Part shown: positions 1-5,550 of the stretch, in pieces
How positions within the stretch are numbered: the first letter of the stretch is position 1
How the letters are laid out: the number at the start of each line of letters is the position of its first letter
Assembly (NCBI GenBank): GCA_018678395.1
Contig: JAHHMJ010000121.1
Span: 1-5,707, forward strand
Source: Gemmatimonadota bacterium
GTDB lineage: Bacteria; Gemmatimonadota; Gemmatimonadetes; Longimicrobiales; Gaopeijiaceae
Length of the DNA stretch: 5,707 bases
Direction: 5' to 3'
The notes under the pieces: model-generated
The model's database searches: none
Told to the model about the DNA's origin: nothing
Seen by the model: only the letters and a program-made list of their open reading frames with translations
Translations under genes and position numbers: made by a program

Positions 1-1866
1 CGCTTTCCGGCCGATGAAACCGAGCTGTGGGCTCCGTACGGTTGGAGTCGAGACGCGGTCGACGAAGCCTGGTTCCGTCGGGCTCACTTCGTACAGCCCA
101 TCGCTCGGCTGGTCGACGGTGTCACCCGCGAGCAGGCTCTCGCTCAACTCGACGCGGTCGCGCTCCAGCTGCAGGACGAACATCCCGCGTTGAACGCCAA
201 CATGTTCGCGGGCTTCACCCCGCTGCGCGCGTACCTGGTGGGCGACCTCGGGCGCCCCCTGCGTACGCTCATGGCCGGGGTGGCCATCCTCATGCTGCTG
301 GCGTGCGTGAACGTCGGGAACCTCTTCTTCGTGCGGTCCGTGGGCCGCACCGGCGAGTTGTCGCTCCGTCGGGCCATCGGTGCCGGTTCGGGCCGGATCG
401 TGCGCCAGCTTCTGGCCGAGGCGACCCTGGTCGGTGTGGGCGGGGGACTGCTCGGCGTCGGGCTGTCGGTGCTGGGGATCGGCGTGCTGGACACGCTGCG
501 TCCGCTCGGAATCGCGGGTGCGACCGGCGTCGCGCTGGACGGGCCGGTCCTGGGGTTCGCCCTCGCGGTGTCGGTGCTGTCGGTTCTGGGCTTCGCGCTG
601 ATCCCGTCGCTGCGGGCCGCGCGCGGAGCGCTTCCGGTCGGGCTGGCAGGAGGACGAGGATCGGCGGGACGAGGCCCCGGCGTCCGTCGGCGATTCACGC
701 GCGGGTTGGTTCCCGTCCAGACCGGTCTGGCGGTGATCCTCGTCCTGGCGGCGGCCCTGGTGACTCGCAGCTTCGGCCGCCTCCAGGCGGAGGACGCGGG
801 CATCGAGCCCGAGGGCGTCTGGACCGTCTCGGTCGCGATCCCCGATGCACGATATCCGGATCGCGACGCCGTGGTGGGGTTCTACGATCGCCTGGTCGAG
901 AGGGTCGAGGCCTTGCCGGGAGTCCGCCGTGCGGCGGTGACTGGAGGCATTCCGTTGACGTTCGCGGGGTGGACGAGTCAGGTGGTCGCCCGCGACTGGG
1001 ACCCCGGGCGGGTCGCCTACGATGTCCGGCATCGCGCGTCGACGCCGGGTTACTTCGAGGTCATGGGTGTGCCGGTCGTGGCGGGCCGCGCTTTCGAGCC
1101 AGCCGACGGACGGGCGCCGCCCTACGTCGCCGTCGTGAACGAGGCCTTCGTCGATGCGCACTTCGGGGGCGCGCCGGCGCTGGGCCGCCAGGTGACGTTC
1201 GATCGCGAGCCCGACGAGAACTCGGTGTGGCGGACGATCGTGGGCGTCGTGGGGAGCGAGCGACAGGCGACGCTCAGTCAGCCCGCGGCCCCCGAAGTGT
1301 GGGAGCCCTTCCCGCAGGATTGGGGCGCGAACCGCACCGTCGTCCTGCGCACGACCGGTGACCCGGAGACGCTCAGGGATGCGCTCGCCGGAGCACTCGG
1401 AGACGTCGATCCGGCCGTCCCGCTGGGGCGTCTGCGCAGCATGGAGGAAGTCGTCCGGCTGGCTTCGGCCGACGCCCGCTTCCTCTCGCTGCTCTTCAGC
1501 CTGTTCGCCGGGCTCGCCCTGGCGCTCGCGGCGCTCGGGATCTACGGCGTCACGGCCCAGGTGGTGCGGCAGAACGTGCCCGAGTTCGGGGTCCGCATGG
1601 CTCTGGGCGCCGACGGCGGGGCCGTGGTGCGCATGGTACTCGGCCGGACGCTGTGGCTCGCCGGTGCGGGCGTGGTCGGGGGGTCGGTGGTCGCCCTCCT
1701 GGGCGCGGGCACCATGCAGTCGCTGCTCTACTCGACCGCGGCGCGAGATCCCCTGGCGTTCTCGGTCGCCCCCGTGCTGCTTCTCGTGGTGGCGCTGGCC
1801 GCGGCATGGTGGCCGGCAACGCGGGCCGCACGGGTCGACCCGGTGCGGAGCTTGAGGGCGGAGTGA
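1..1866 (+). CDS. ADOP-type MacB/FtsX-like ABC transporter permease, 5'-truncated
   Basis: The frame is open from the first base, giving 621 codons to TGA 1864-1866. The ATG at 190 is internal, because the upstream residues (RAHFVQPIARLVDGVTREQA) already match the periplasmic MacB-type domain. In order (window residue numbers) I see the end of the first periplasmic domain (1-80), an FtsX block (about 85-210) with the family sequence LLACVNVGNLFFVRSVGR and an ELSLRRAIGAG-like loop, a second half opening with a membrane helix at about 233-255, a second periplasmic domain (about 260-490), and a final FtsX block with helices near 494-515, 545-571 and 584-603. It ends in RVDPVRSLRAE, the usual MacB-type terminus. 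Two permease units in one chain without an ATPase domain match the 'acidobacterial duplicated orphan permease' family, usually about 800-900 aa, so roughly 180-280 N-terminal residues lie outside the window. It is an inner-membrane protein; the substrate is unknown, and no ATPase gene is visible here. Confidence 0.93.
   Translation, partial: RFPADETELWAPYGWSRDAVDEAWFRRAHFVQPIARLVDGVTREQALAQLDAVALQLQDEHPALNANMFAGFTPLRAYLVGDLGRPLRTLMAGVAILMLLACVNVGNLFFVRSVGRTGELSLRRAIGAGSGRIVRQLLAEATLVGVGGGLLGVGLSVLGIGVLDTLRPLGIAGATGVALDGPVLGFALAVSVLSVLGFALIPSLRAARGALPVGLAGGRGSAGRGPGVRRRFTRGLVPVQTGLAVILVLAAALVTRSFGRLQAEDAGIEPEGVWTVSVAIPDARYPDRDAVVGFYDRLVERVEALPGVRRAAVTGGIPLTFAGWTSQVVARDWDPGRVAYDVRHRASTPGYFEVMGVPVVAGRAFEPADGRAPPYVAVVNEAFVDAHFGGAPALGRQVTFDREPDENSVWRTIVGVVGSERQATLSQPAAPEVWEPFPQDWGANRTVVLRTTGDPETLRDALAGALGDVDPAVPLGRLRSMEEVVRLASADARFLSLLFSLFAGLALALAALGIYGVTAQVVRQNVPEFGVRMALGADGGAVVRMVLGRTLWLAGAGVVGGSVVALLGAGTMQSLLYSTAARDPLAFSVAPVLLLVVALAAAWWPATRAARVDPVRSLRAE
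1854..1858 (+). promoter_or_regulatory. Ribosome binding site of the propeller gene
   Basis: GAGGG lies 4 bases before GTG 1863, inside the last codons of the permease gene. The spacing is on the short side, but the site together with the GTGA stop/start overlap supports GTG 1863 as the start and suggests reinitiation by ribosomes finishing the permease. Confidence 0.55.
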
Positions 1867-3002
1867 GACTCCGGCTCGCGGTGCTTCTGGTCGGAGCGGT
1901 GTCGGGTTCGGCGTCGGTGGTCTTCGGCCAGCAACCGAACTGGACCATCGATCCGACCCCCCGTGTCGAGCTGGGGACGTCGATCGACGACCCGCGTGAC
2001 CAGTTCGGTCGGATCGTCGATGTGGCGTTCGGACCTCGTGGCGAAATCGTGGTGTTGGACGGCACGCCGCCGGCGGTGCGACGCTTTGCGGCGGACGGGT
2101 CCCCGCTGCGCGACTTCGGACGAGCGGGGGACGGCCCCGGCGAGTTTCGAGCGCCGGTGGCGTTGGCGGTCGTCGGGGACACGATCGTCGTCCTGGGCGG
2201 GGACGGGCGGCGCGGCGTGTTCGGACCGGGCGGCGCCGTGGCGCGGGACGAGCGTCTGGAGATGGCGAGCGTGTGCGGCGCGGCCTGGAATCCGCGAGCC
2301 GGAGGCCTGCTCACAGACGGATCGGTGGTCGTCCGCTGTCTGGAGCGGCTCTTCGGTCGGGTTCGGGGCGAGTACCGCCAGACCGTGGGCCTGCTCCGGG
2401 TCGCGCCGGGTCTGGCACGCGTCGACACGCTGGGCTGGTTTCCGGCCGACACGGGTCGGACCGACGACGGCGACCCGCCCATCCCCAGGCCCTACGCGCC
2501 GCGCGCGGAGCTGCTGGCGGTCGACGGCGATGGGCGGGTCTTCGTGGCCACCTCCGATCGGCCGACGGTGCGCGCCGTGCGCTTCGACGGGAGCGCGATC
2601 GAGCCCTTCGAGCTTCCCGTCGATTCTCGTCCTGTCACGGAAGCGGACCTCGCCCGACACGTCGAGTCCATGCTACGGGTCGGGGGTTCGGCCAACGACC
2701 AGCGGGTGATTCGCGAGTGGGCCGAGGAGATGCCGTCCGCCGAGCGGACGCCCGTGATTCGATCGCTCGTCGCCGCCGCTTCGGGCGAGTTGTGGGTCGA
2801 GACCTGGGACGACGATGCCGAGGGCGTACGGTGGCTGGTCGTCGGCGGAGACGGCACCCTCCTGTCCGAGGTCCGGGCGCCGCCGGGCGCGGACATCCGC
2901 GCCGTGTCCGACGATGCCGTGCTGGCGGTCTGGCGCGATGCGTTCGGCGTCGAACGCGTTCGGCTGTACCCGCTCCAGAGGAGTCGCCGGAGCGGGGGGT
3001 GA
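1863..3002 (+). CDS. Exported 6-bladed beta-propeller (NHL-repeat-like) protein
   Basis: The protein has 379 aa. I chose GTG 1863 because it overlaps the permease stop (GTGA), has GAGGG at 1854-1858 upstream, and places a signal peptide at the N-terminus: MRLR, a hydrophobic stretch (about 5-21), and a probable cleavage near FG-QQ (22-23). The frame stays open upstream, but that part is antisense-like, Arg/Gly-rich sequence inside the permease gene. The mature part shows propeller-blade signatures: FGRIVDVAFGPRGEIVVLD (48-66), the NHL hallmark FGRAGDGPGEFRAP (85-98), and AVDGDGRVFVAT (219-230). It closes with FGVERVRLYPL (361-371), typical of the last strand of this family. Such propellers serve as binding or scaffolding domains, and no catalytic residues are evident. 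Overlap with the permease implies translational coupling, and an extracytoplasmic partner role is an inference. Substrate and partner are unknown. Confidence 0.9.
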   Translation: MRLRLAVLLVGAVSGSASVVFGQQPNWTIDPTPRVELGTSIDDPRDQFGRIVDVAFGPRGEIVVLDGTPPAVRRFAADGSPLRDFGRAGDGPGEFRAPVALAVVGDTIVVLGGDGRRGVFGPGGAVARDERLEMASVCGAAWNPRAGGLLTDGSVVVRCLERLFGRVRGEYRQTVGLLRVAPGLARVDTLGWFPADTGRTDDGDPPIPRPYAPRAELLAVDGDGRVFVATSDRPTVRAVRFDGSAIEPFELPVDSRPVTEADLARHVESMLRVGGSANDQRVIREWAEEMPSAERTPVIRSLVAAASGELWVETWDDDAEGVRWLVVGGDGTLLSEVRAPPGADIRAVSDDAVLAVWRDAFGVERVRLYPLQRSRRSGG

Positions 3003-3006
3003 CCCC

Positions 3007-3014
3007 TACCTTCG
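3007..3014 (+). promoter_or_regulatory. Possible promoter -7/-10 element (TACCTTCG)
   Basis: In the 46-base gap before the serine hydrolase gene, TACCTTCG resembles the Bacteroidetes-type -7 box TAnnTTTG with one mismatch. It sits 34 bases before the ATG at 3049. No convincing -33 partner (TTG-type) is visible upstream, where the sequence is the GC-rich end of the propeller gene. The hydrolase could equally be read through from the permease-propeller transcript. Confidence 0.22.
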
Positions 3015-3038
3015 CTCCGTTCGATTGCCTCATTCTCC

Positions 3039-3042
3039 GGAG
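3039..3042 (+). promoter_or_regulatory. Ribosome binding site of the serine hydrolase gene
   Basis: GGAG is followed by 6 bases and ATG 3049. This decides the start in favour of 3049 over the upstream in-frame ATG at 2815, which lies within the propeller gene and has no signal-peptide logic. Confidence 0.7.
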
Positions 3043-3048
3043 CCGACG

Positions 3049-4164
3049 ATGCGCCCCGTCCGTTTCGCCCCCGTGCGGGCCCTCCTCCTCCTCCTCATCC
3101 TGGTCGCCTGCGTTCCCGCCGGAGCGCAGACCGAAACCGACGTCGTCTTCCCCGGGACCGAGTGGGACGAGGTGTCGCGAGGCGACCTCGCCGGCTACGG
3201 CTGGTCGGACGACGCGCTGCAGCGTACCTCGGCGTTCATTCGCGACAGCGCGAACACGACGGGGCTGGTCGTGGTCGACCGGGGCCGTGTGGTCTTCGAC
3301 TACGGCGACGTGTCGGAGCTGAGCTACCTGGCGTCGGTGCGGAAGAGCATCCTCGCCATGCTGTACGGTAGCTGGGTGGAGAACGGCGTCGTCGACCTCG
3401 ACGCCACACTCGACGAACTCGGGGTGGACGACGAGGGGGGACTGCTCGACATCGAACGCCAGGCCACCGTGCGGGACCTGATCACCGCCCGCTCCGGCGT
3501 CTACCACGCCGCCTCGAACGGGGGGGACGATCTGGCCAATGCGCCGGAGCGGGGCTCGAAGCAGCCGGGCAGCTACATGCTCTACAACAACTGGGACTTC
3601 AACGCCGCCGGGGCCGTGTTCGAGCAGCTCACGGGCCGCGACATCTACGACGAAGTCCAGTCCCAGCTCGCCACGCCCCTGCAGTTCGAGGACTGGGATC
3701 GCGCAGTTCAACGCAAGAGCGGGAACCTGGAGATCTCCCGGAACCCCGCCTACCACATGTGGATCTCCACGCGCGACATGGCCCGCATCGGCTATCTCAT
3801 GCTGCGCGGGGGCGAGTGGGACGGGCGACGGGTCATGTCCGAGGGCTGGCTCGAGACCATCTCGAGCGTGGTCACGCCGCTCGAAGAGATGAACCCGGTA
3901 TCCCGCCGGGACGGGTATTTCGGGTACGGATACATGTGGTGGGTCTGGGACGGTCCCCGTGCTGTGGGGCCGTTCGAGGGCGTCTACACCGGCCGAGGCG
4001 CCATCGGGCAGTGGATCACGGTGCTGCCCGCCGTCGACCTCGTGATCGCCCACAAGACGAACTCGGTCTACGGCCGGACGACCTCGTGGGCATCGTGGCA
4101 GCGGATGCTGGAACTGCTGCTCGACGCGAAGGGGATCGACGTGGAGGCGTGGCCCTGGAGCTGA
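3049..4164 (+). CDS. Exported serine hydrolase, beta-lactamase / NylB-like (COG1680 type)
   Basis: The protein has 371 aa, which is full length for this family. The N-terminus is a secretion signal: basic residues, a leucine run (11-19), then LVAC (18-21) and AGA-Q (24-27). LVAC fits a lipobox and AGA fits signal peptidase I, so the mature protein is either a lipoprotein anchored at Cys21 or periplasmic from about residue 27. The catalytic SxxK motif is S96-V-R-K99 (nucleophile and general base), and the second motif is Y179-N-N181. The KTG/HxG-equivalent third motif is the unusual GRGAIGQ (315-321). ARSGVYHAAS, YNNWDFNAAG, GYGYMWWVW and the final DLVIAHKTN are typical of serine hydrolases annotated as beta-lactamase or 6-aminohexanoate-dimer-hydrolase-like. 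It likely hydrolyses an ester or amide outside the cytoplasm, with unknown substrate; antibiotic resistance should not be assumed. It may be read through from the propeller gene or have its own promoter in the short gap. Confidence 0.93.
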   Translation: MRPVRFAPVRALLLLLILVACVPAGAQTETDVVFPGTEWDEVSRGDLAGYGWSDDALQRTSAFIRDSANTTGLVVVDRGRVVFDYGDVSELSYLASVRKSILAMLYGSWVENGVVDLDATLDELGVDDEGGLLDIERQATVRDLITARSGVYHAASNGGDDLANAPERGSKQPGSYMLYNNWDFNAAGAVFEQLTGRDIYDEVQSQLATPLQFEDWDRAVQRKSGNLEISRNPAYHMWISTRDMARIGYLMLRGGEWDGRRVMSEGWLETISSVVTPLEEMNPVSRRDGYFGYGYMWWVWDGPRAVGPFEGVYTGRGAIGQWITVLPAVDLVIAHKTNSVYGRTTSWASWQRMLELLLDAKGIDVEAWPWS

Positions 4165-4177
4165 CGCGAACGGTCAG
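4161..4177. repeat. Inverted repeat holding both convergent stop codons
   Basis: CTGAC (4161-4165) and GTCAG (4173-4177) form a 5-bp stem with a 7-base loop. The TGA of the hydrolase (4162-4164) lies in one arm and the complement of the lipoprotein gene's TGA (4174-4176) lies in the other. Being symmetric, it could act weakly on both transcripts, but the stem is short and no T-run follows on either strand, so I do not call it a terminator. Confidence 0.3.
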
Positions 4178-4761
4178 GTCACGTCCAGATCGTCGAAGAC
4201 GTCCTCGACCTCGTCCATCGTCATACCCTCGGCCTCGATCCGCACCAGCAGGCTGTTGTTCACGAGCACCGTCATGACCGCGCGACGGTAGTCCCCGTCC
4301 TCCTCGTACTCCTGCATGCCGGGCATGCCGTCGTACTGGATGGTGCGCTCGTAGCCGTCCTCGGTGGTGCGGTCGAACTGGACCATGGTGAACGCCATGG
4401 CGGGGCCGGCCATCACCGCGCCCGACATGAGGCTGATCTCGAGCGTCTTGCCGTCGCCTTCGTAGGTGGCCTCGGCCTGCGAGATGTTCATCCCGCCCGC
4501 GCCCATCGATTGACGCTCGGTCGTCGTGCGCGTGAGTCCCGCCATCTCCTCGGGCAGACTCTCCTGCATCTCCTCGGCGGTCATCGCCGGGGCGTCCGCG
4601 TCGTCGCTCGACGCCATGTTGTCGGCGGCGTTCTGCATCGCGTCCGCCGCATTGCGCATGGCGTCGGCGGCGGCCTCGGCGGCGTCCTGAGCGTCGTCGC
4701 CCCCGCATGCCACGGCGGCGATGGAGAGGAGGAGGGCCGAGGCAAGGGAAGTGCGTCGCAT
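4174..4761 (-). CDS. Lipoprotein of unknown function with heptad-repeat N-terminus
   Basis: The protein has 195 aa and I do not recognise its family. I chose ATG 4761 because it has AGGA at 4770-4773 eight bases upstream and immediately begins a lipoprotein signal: MRRTS, hydrophobic residues 6-16, lipobox-like AVAC (16-19) and Cys19-Gly-Gly. A longer in-frame ATG at 4842 would bury this signal. Residues 31-51 are three 7-residue units (AADAMRN, AADAMQN, AADNMAS), a predicted amphipathic helix or short coiled coil like a spacer between lipid anchor and domain. After an acidic linker (52-75) comes a globular domain with LTRTTTERQSMG, NISQAEATYEGDGKTLEISLM (split here only by description; about 92-112) and a C-terminal strand-helix (VLVNNSLLVRIEAEG then an acidic helix). 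No Cys follows Cys19 and no catalytic motif is visible. It should sit on the periplasmic face of the inner or outer membrane. It converges with the hydrolase and lies 100 bases after the selenoprotein gene on the same strand, so it may be cotranscribed with that gene. Confidence 0.88.
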   Translation of the reverse strand: MRRTSLASALLLSIAAVACGGDDAQDAAEAAADAMRNAADAMQNAADNMASSDDADAPAMTAEEMQESLPEEMAGLTRTTTERQSMGAGGMNISQAEATYEGDGKTLEISLMSGAVMAGPAMAFTMVQFDRTTEDGYERTIQYDGMPGMQEYEEDGDYRRAVMTVLVNNSLLVRIEAEGMTMDEVEDVFDDLDVT

Positions 4762-4769
4762 GGATCGAA

Positions 4770-4773
4770 TCCT
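4770..4773 (-). promoter_or_regulatory. Ribosome binding site of the lipoprotein gene
   Basis: On the minus strand AGGA is followed by 8 bases and ATG 4761. It supports the short start that gives a clean lipoprotein signal. Confidence 0.6.
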
Positions 4774-4793
4774 GTCGGAAGAGGTGCGGGAGC

Positions 4794-4806
4794 TTCGAAT
4801 ATGATG
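4794..4806 (-). promoter_or_regulatory. AT-richer patch, possible promoter of the lipoprotein gene
   Basis: The minus strand reads TCATCATATTCGA here, the only AT-rich patch in the 100-base gap between the two minus-strand genes. CATATT matches a -10 box only partly, and no credible -35 box is seen at the usual spacing. It is compatible with a separate promoter for the lipoprotein gene but does not prove one. Confidence 0.2.
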
Positions 4807-4846
4807 ACCGCGACCCGAAGCGAGCCAGTCCGACGTCGCCACGCCT

Positions 4847-4858
4847 CGGGATTTCCCG
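4847..4858 (-). terminator. Short hairpin just after the selenoprotein stop, weak terminator candidate
   Basis: The minus strand reads CGGGAAATCCCG, a 4-5 bp stem with a tiny loop, beginning 3 bases after the TGA of the selenoprotein gene (4862-4864). No T-run follows, so intrinsic termination is doubtful. It may only attenuate readthrough into the lipoprotein gene or stabilise the mRNA end. Confidence 0.25.
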
Positions 4859-4861
4859 GGC

Positions 4862-5479
4862 TCAATCCAGCGCCGTGAGGGCCTCCAGGATCATCTCGTT
4901 GGTCGGACGGATCCGGTAGTCGGTCTCGATGAACTTCCAGCGGACGATCCCCTCCCGATCCAGCACCAGGGTGGTGGGGTGGGGAATGCCCCGCTCATCG
5001 TCCGGGTTCAGCACACCGTACCGGTCGATGACCCGGTGGCCCGGGTCGGACAGGAAGCGGAAGTCGGGCGCATCCGCCGGGTCGAGCCCGCCCTCCTCGA
5101 TGACGCGCTGGACCATCATGTCGAGTCGTTCGCGCGGGTCGATGGCGACCGCGAGGATCTCGGTGCCCGCCCGCTGTCCCTCCGTGAGGAGGCCGTTCAG
5201 CTCCACGAGCTGAGAGGCGCACCATGGTCACCAGTGACCGCGGTAGAAGACGAGCAGGACACGCTGACCCCGCAGCTCGGAGAGGGTGACCGGCTCACCC
5301 TCGCGCGACTCGAGCGTGAAGTCCGGAGCGATGTCGCCGACGGCGACTCGCCCGGTGTCGACGGCGGGGAGGTCGGACCCGTCGACGGGTCCCAGCGGCG
5401 GGGGCTCGCTCGAGCGGGTCGCCCACACGGCGACGGCGATGCCGATCAGGAAGACGACGACGAGGGGGAGGCGGTTCAT
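4862..5479 (-). CDS. Exported peroxiredoxin-like selenoprotein (Sec84-P-W-Cys87)
   Basis: The gene reads as one 205-aa protein from ATG 5479 to TGA 4862-4864 if the in-frame TGA at 5228-5230 is selenocysteine. Residues 5-20 are hydrophobic, a signal anchor or signal peptide (possible cut after VWA), and a Pro-rich linker (25-45) leads to an AhpC/TSA thioredoxin-fold domain: VGDIAPDFTL (47-56), VTLSELRGQRVLLVFYRG (64-81), HW-U84-PW-C87, then a beta-alpha core with ILAVAIDPRE and HPTTLVLDREG (167-177). Cys-form homologues have WCPxC here; U84 aligns with the Thr of the peroxiredoxin TxxC motif and Cys87 with the peroxidatic Cys. The classical Arg position appears to be Pro168 (HPTT), so it fits the PRX_like2-type group (CxxC, incomplete triad) rather than a classical peroxidase. 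A periplasmic thiol/selenol oxidoreductase or peroxide-reducing role is likely. No Shine-Dalgarno is obvious before ATG 5479, but the signal supports this start. The alternative is a TGC-to-TGA nonsense mutation or read error. Confidence 0.88.
5192..5218 (-). promoter_or_regulatory. Predicted bacterial SECIS element
   Basis: Counting from the first base after the TGA, nt 10-12 (GCC) pair with 34-36 (GGC). An internal loop (UC/AC) follows, then nt 15-21 (UCAGCUC) pair perfectly with 25-31 (GAGCUGA), leaving the loop G22-U23-G24. The upper hairpin is 17 nt long. Known bacterial SECIS elements lie inside the coding region just after the UGA, with the apical loop about 16-37 nt downstream and a G among its first two bases; in E. 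coli fdhF the key loop bases are G23 and U24. This hairpin meets those rules. It would recruit SelB with GTP and Sec-tRNA to the ribosome at Sec84. The fold was made by hand, without energy calculation. Confidence 0.78.
5228..5230 (-). other. In-frame TGA read as selenocysteine (Sec84)
   Basis: The minus-strand codons run TAC CGC GGT CAC TGG TGA CCA TGG TGC, that is Y-R-G-H-W-U-P-W-C. The TGA is one base away from a Cys codon and occupies the first Cys of the family's CxxC motif. The reading frame continues for a further 121 sense codons of recognisable peroxiredoxin-like fold in the same frame. Confidence 0.87.
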
Positions 5480-5500
5480 GGAGCAAACCCGCAGTTTCGG

Positions 5501-5521
5501 GGGTGGGACACGGACCCACCC
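5501..5521. repeat. Perfect 7+7 inverted repeat in the divergent gap (operator candidate)
   Basis: GGGTGGG (5501-5507) and CCCACCC (5515-5521) are exact reverse complements with a 7-base spacer (acacgga). The repeat lies 21 bases before the selenoprotein start and 29 bases before the VOC gene start, in a 71-base gap that must hold both promoters. Its symmetry and position suit a regulator-binding site controlling both genes, or a 5'-UTR hairpin. No recognisable -10/-35 boxes are visible in this GC-rich gap. Confidence 0.45.
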
Positions 5522-5537
5522 ATCCCCCCGGCTCGAC

Positions 5538-5542
5538 GGAGG
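5538..5542 (+). promoter_or_regulatory. Ribosome binding site of the VOC gene
   Basis: GGAGG is followed by 8 bases and GTG 5551. This near-ideal Shine-Dalgarno site decides the GTG start of the truncated gene at the right edge. Confidence 0.8.
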
Positions 5543-5550
5543 TTCCCTCG

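Noticed and set aside
190..192. ATG 190 as the start of the permease
   Set aside because: The frame is open to the left edge and the preceding 63 codons match the family's periplasmic domain, so the gene is truncated by the window.
27..1361. Long plus-strand frame inside the permease gene
   Set aside because: It is an Arg/Gly/Pro-rich out-of-frame translation without any motif; the permease frame carries recognisable FtsX sequence throughout.
1550..2660. Two overlapping minus-strand frames opposite the permease end and propeller start
   Set aside because: Both are low-complexity Pro/Ser/Arg-rich shadows of the GC-rich plus-strand genes.
2996..3006. GGGG-TGA-CCCC hairpin at the propeller stop as a terminator
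   Set aside because: The stem is only 4 bp with a 3-base loop and no T-run follows; it is probably chance in GC-rich sequence.
2635..4053. Long minus-strand reading frame opposite the propeller and hydrolase genes
   Set aside because: Its composition (His/Asp/Val/Arg-rich, no domain) is that of an antisense shadow of a GC-rich gene, and the plus strand has clear families here.
4761..4842. Upstream start (ATG 4842) for the lipoprotein
   Set aside because: It would add 27 polar residues before the signal peptide and has no good ribosome site; ATG 4761 has AGGA at proper spacing and starts the lipoprotein signal directly.
4862..5206. A separate 114-aa gene starting at GTG 5206 on the minus strand
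   Set aside because: It lacks the N-terminal half of the thioredoxin fold and the catalytic site, starts inside the SECIS loop without a Shine-Dalgarno site, and is in the same frame as the upstream part. It is the C-terminal half of the selenoprotein.
5228..5479. A separate 83-aa membrane peptide ending at TGA 5228
   Set aside because: It stops in the middle of the conserved FYRGHW-x-PWC motif. The frame continues with the expected fold, so this TGA is better read as Sec.
4862..5479. Pseudogene of a Cys-containing peroxiredoxin-like gene
   Set aside because: Only one TGA is present, exactly at the redox Cys and followed by a SECIS-like hairpin. There are no other stops or frameshifts and both halves are well preserved. 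It remains the main alternative if the genome lacks Sec machinery.
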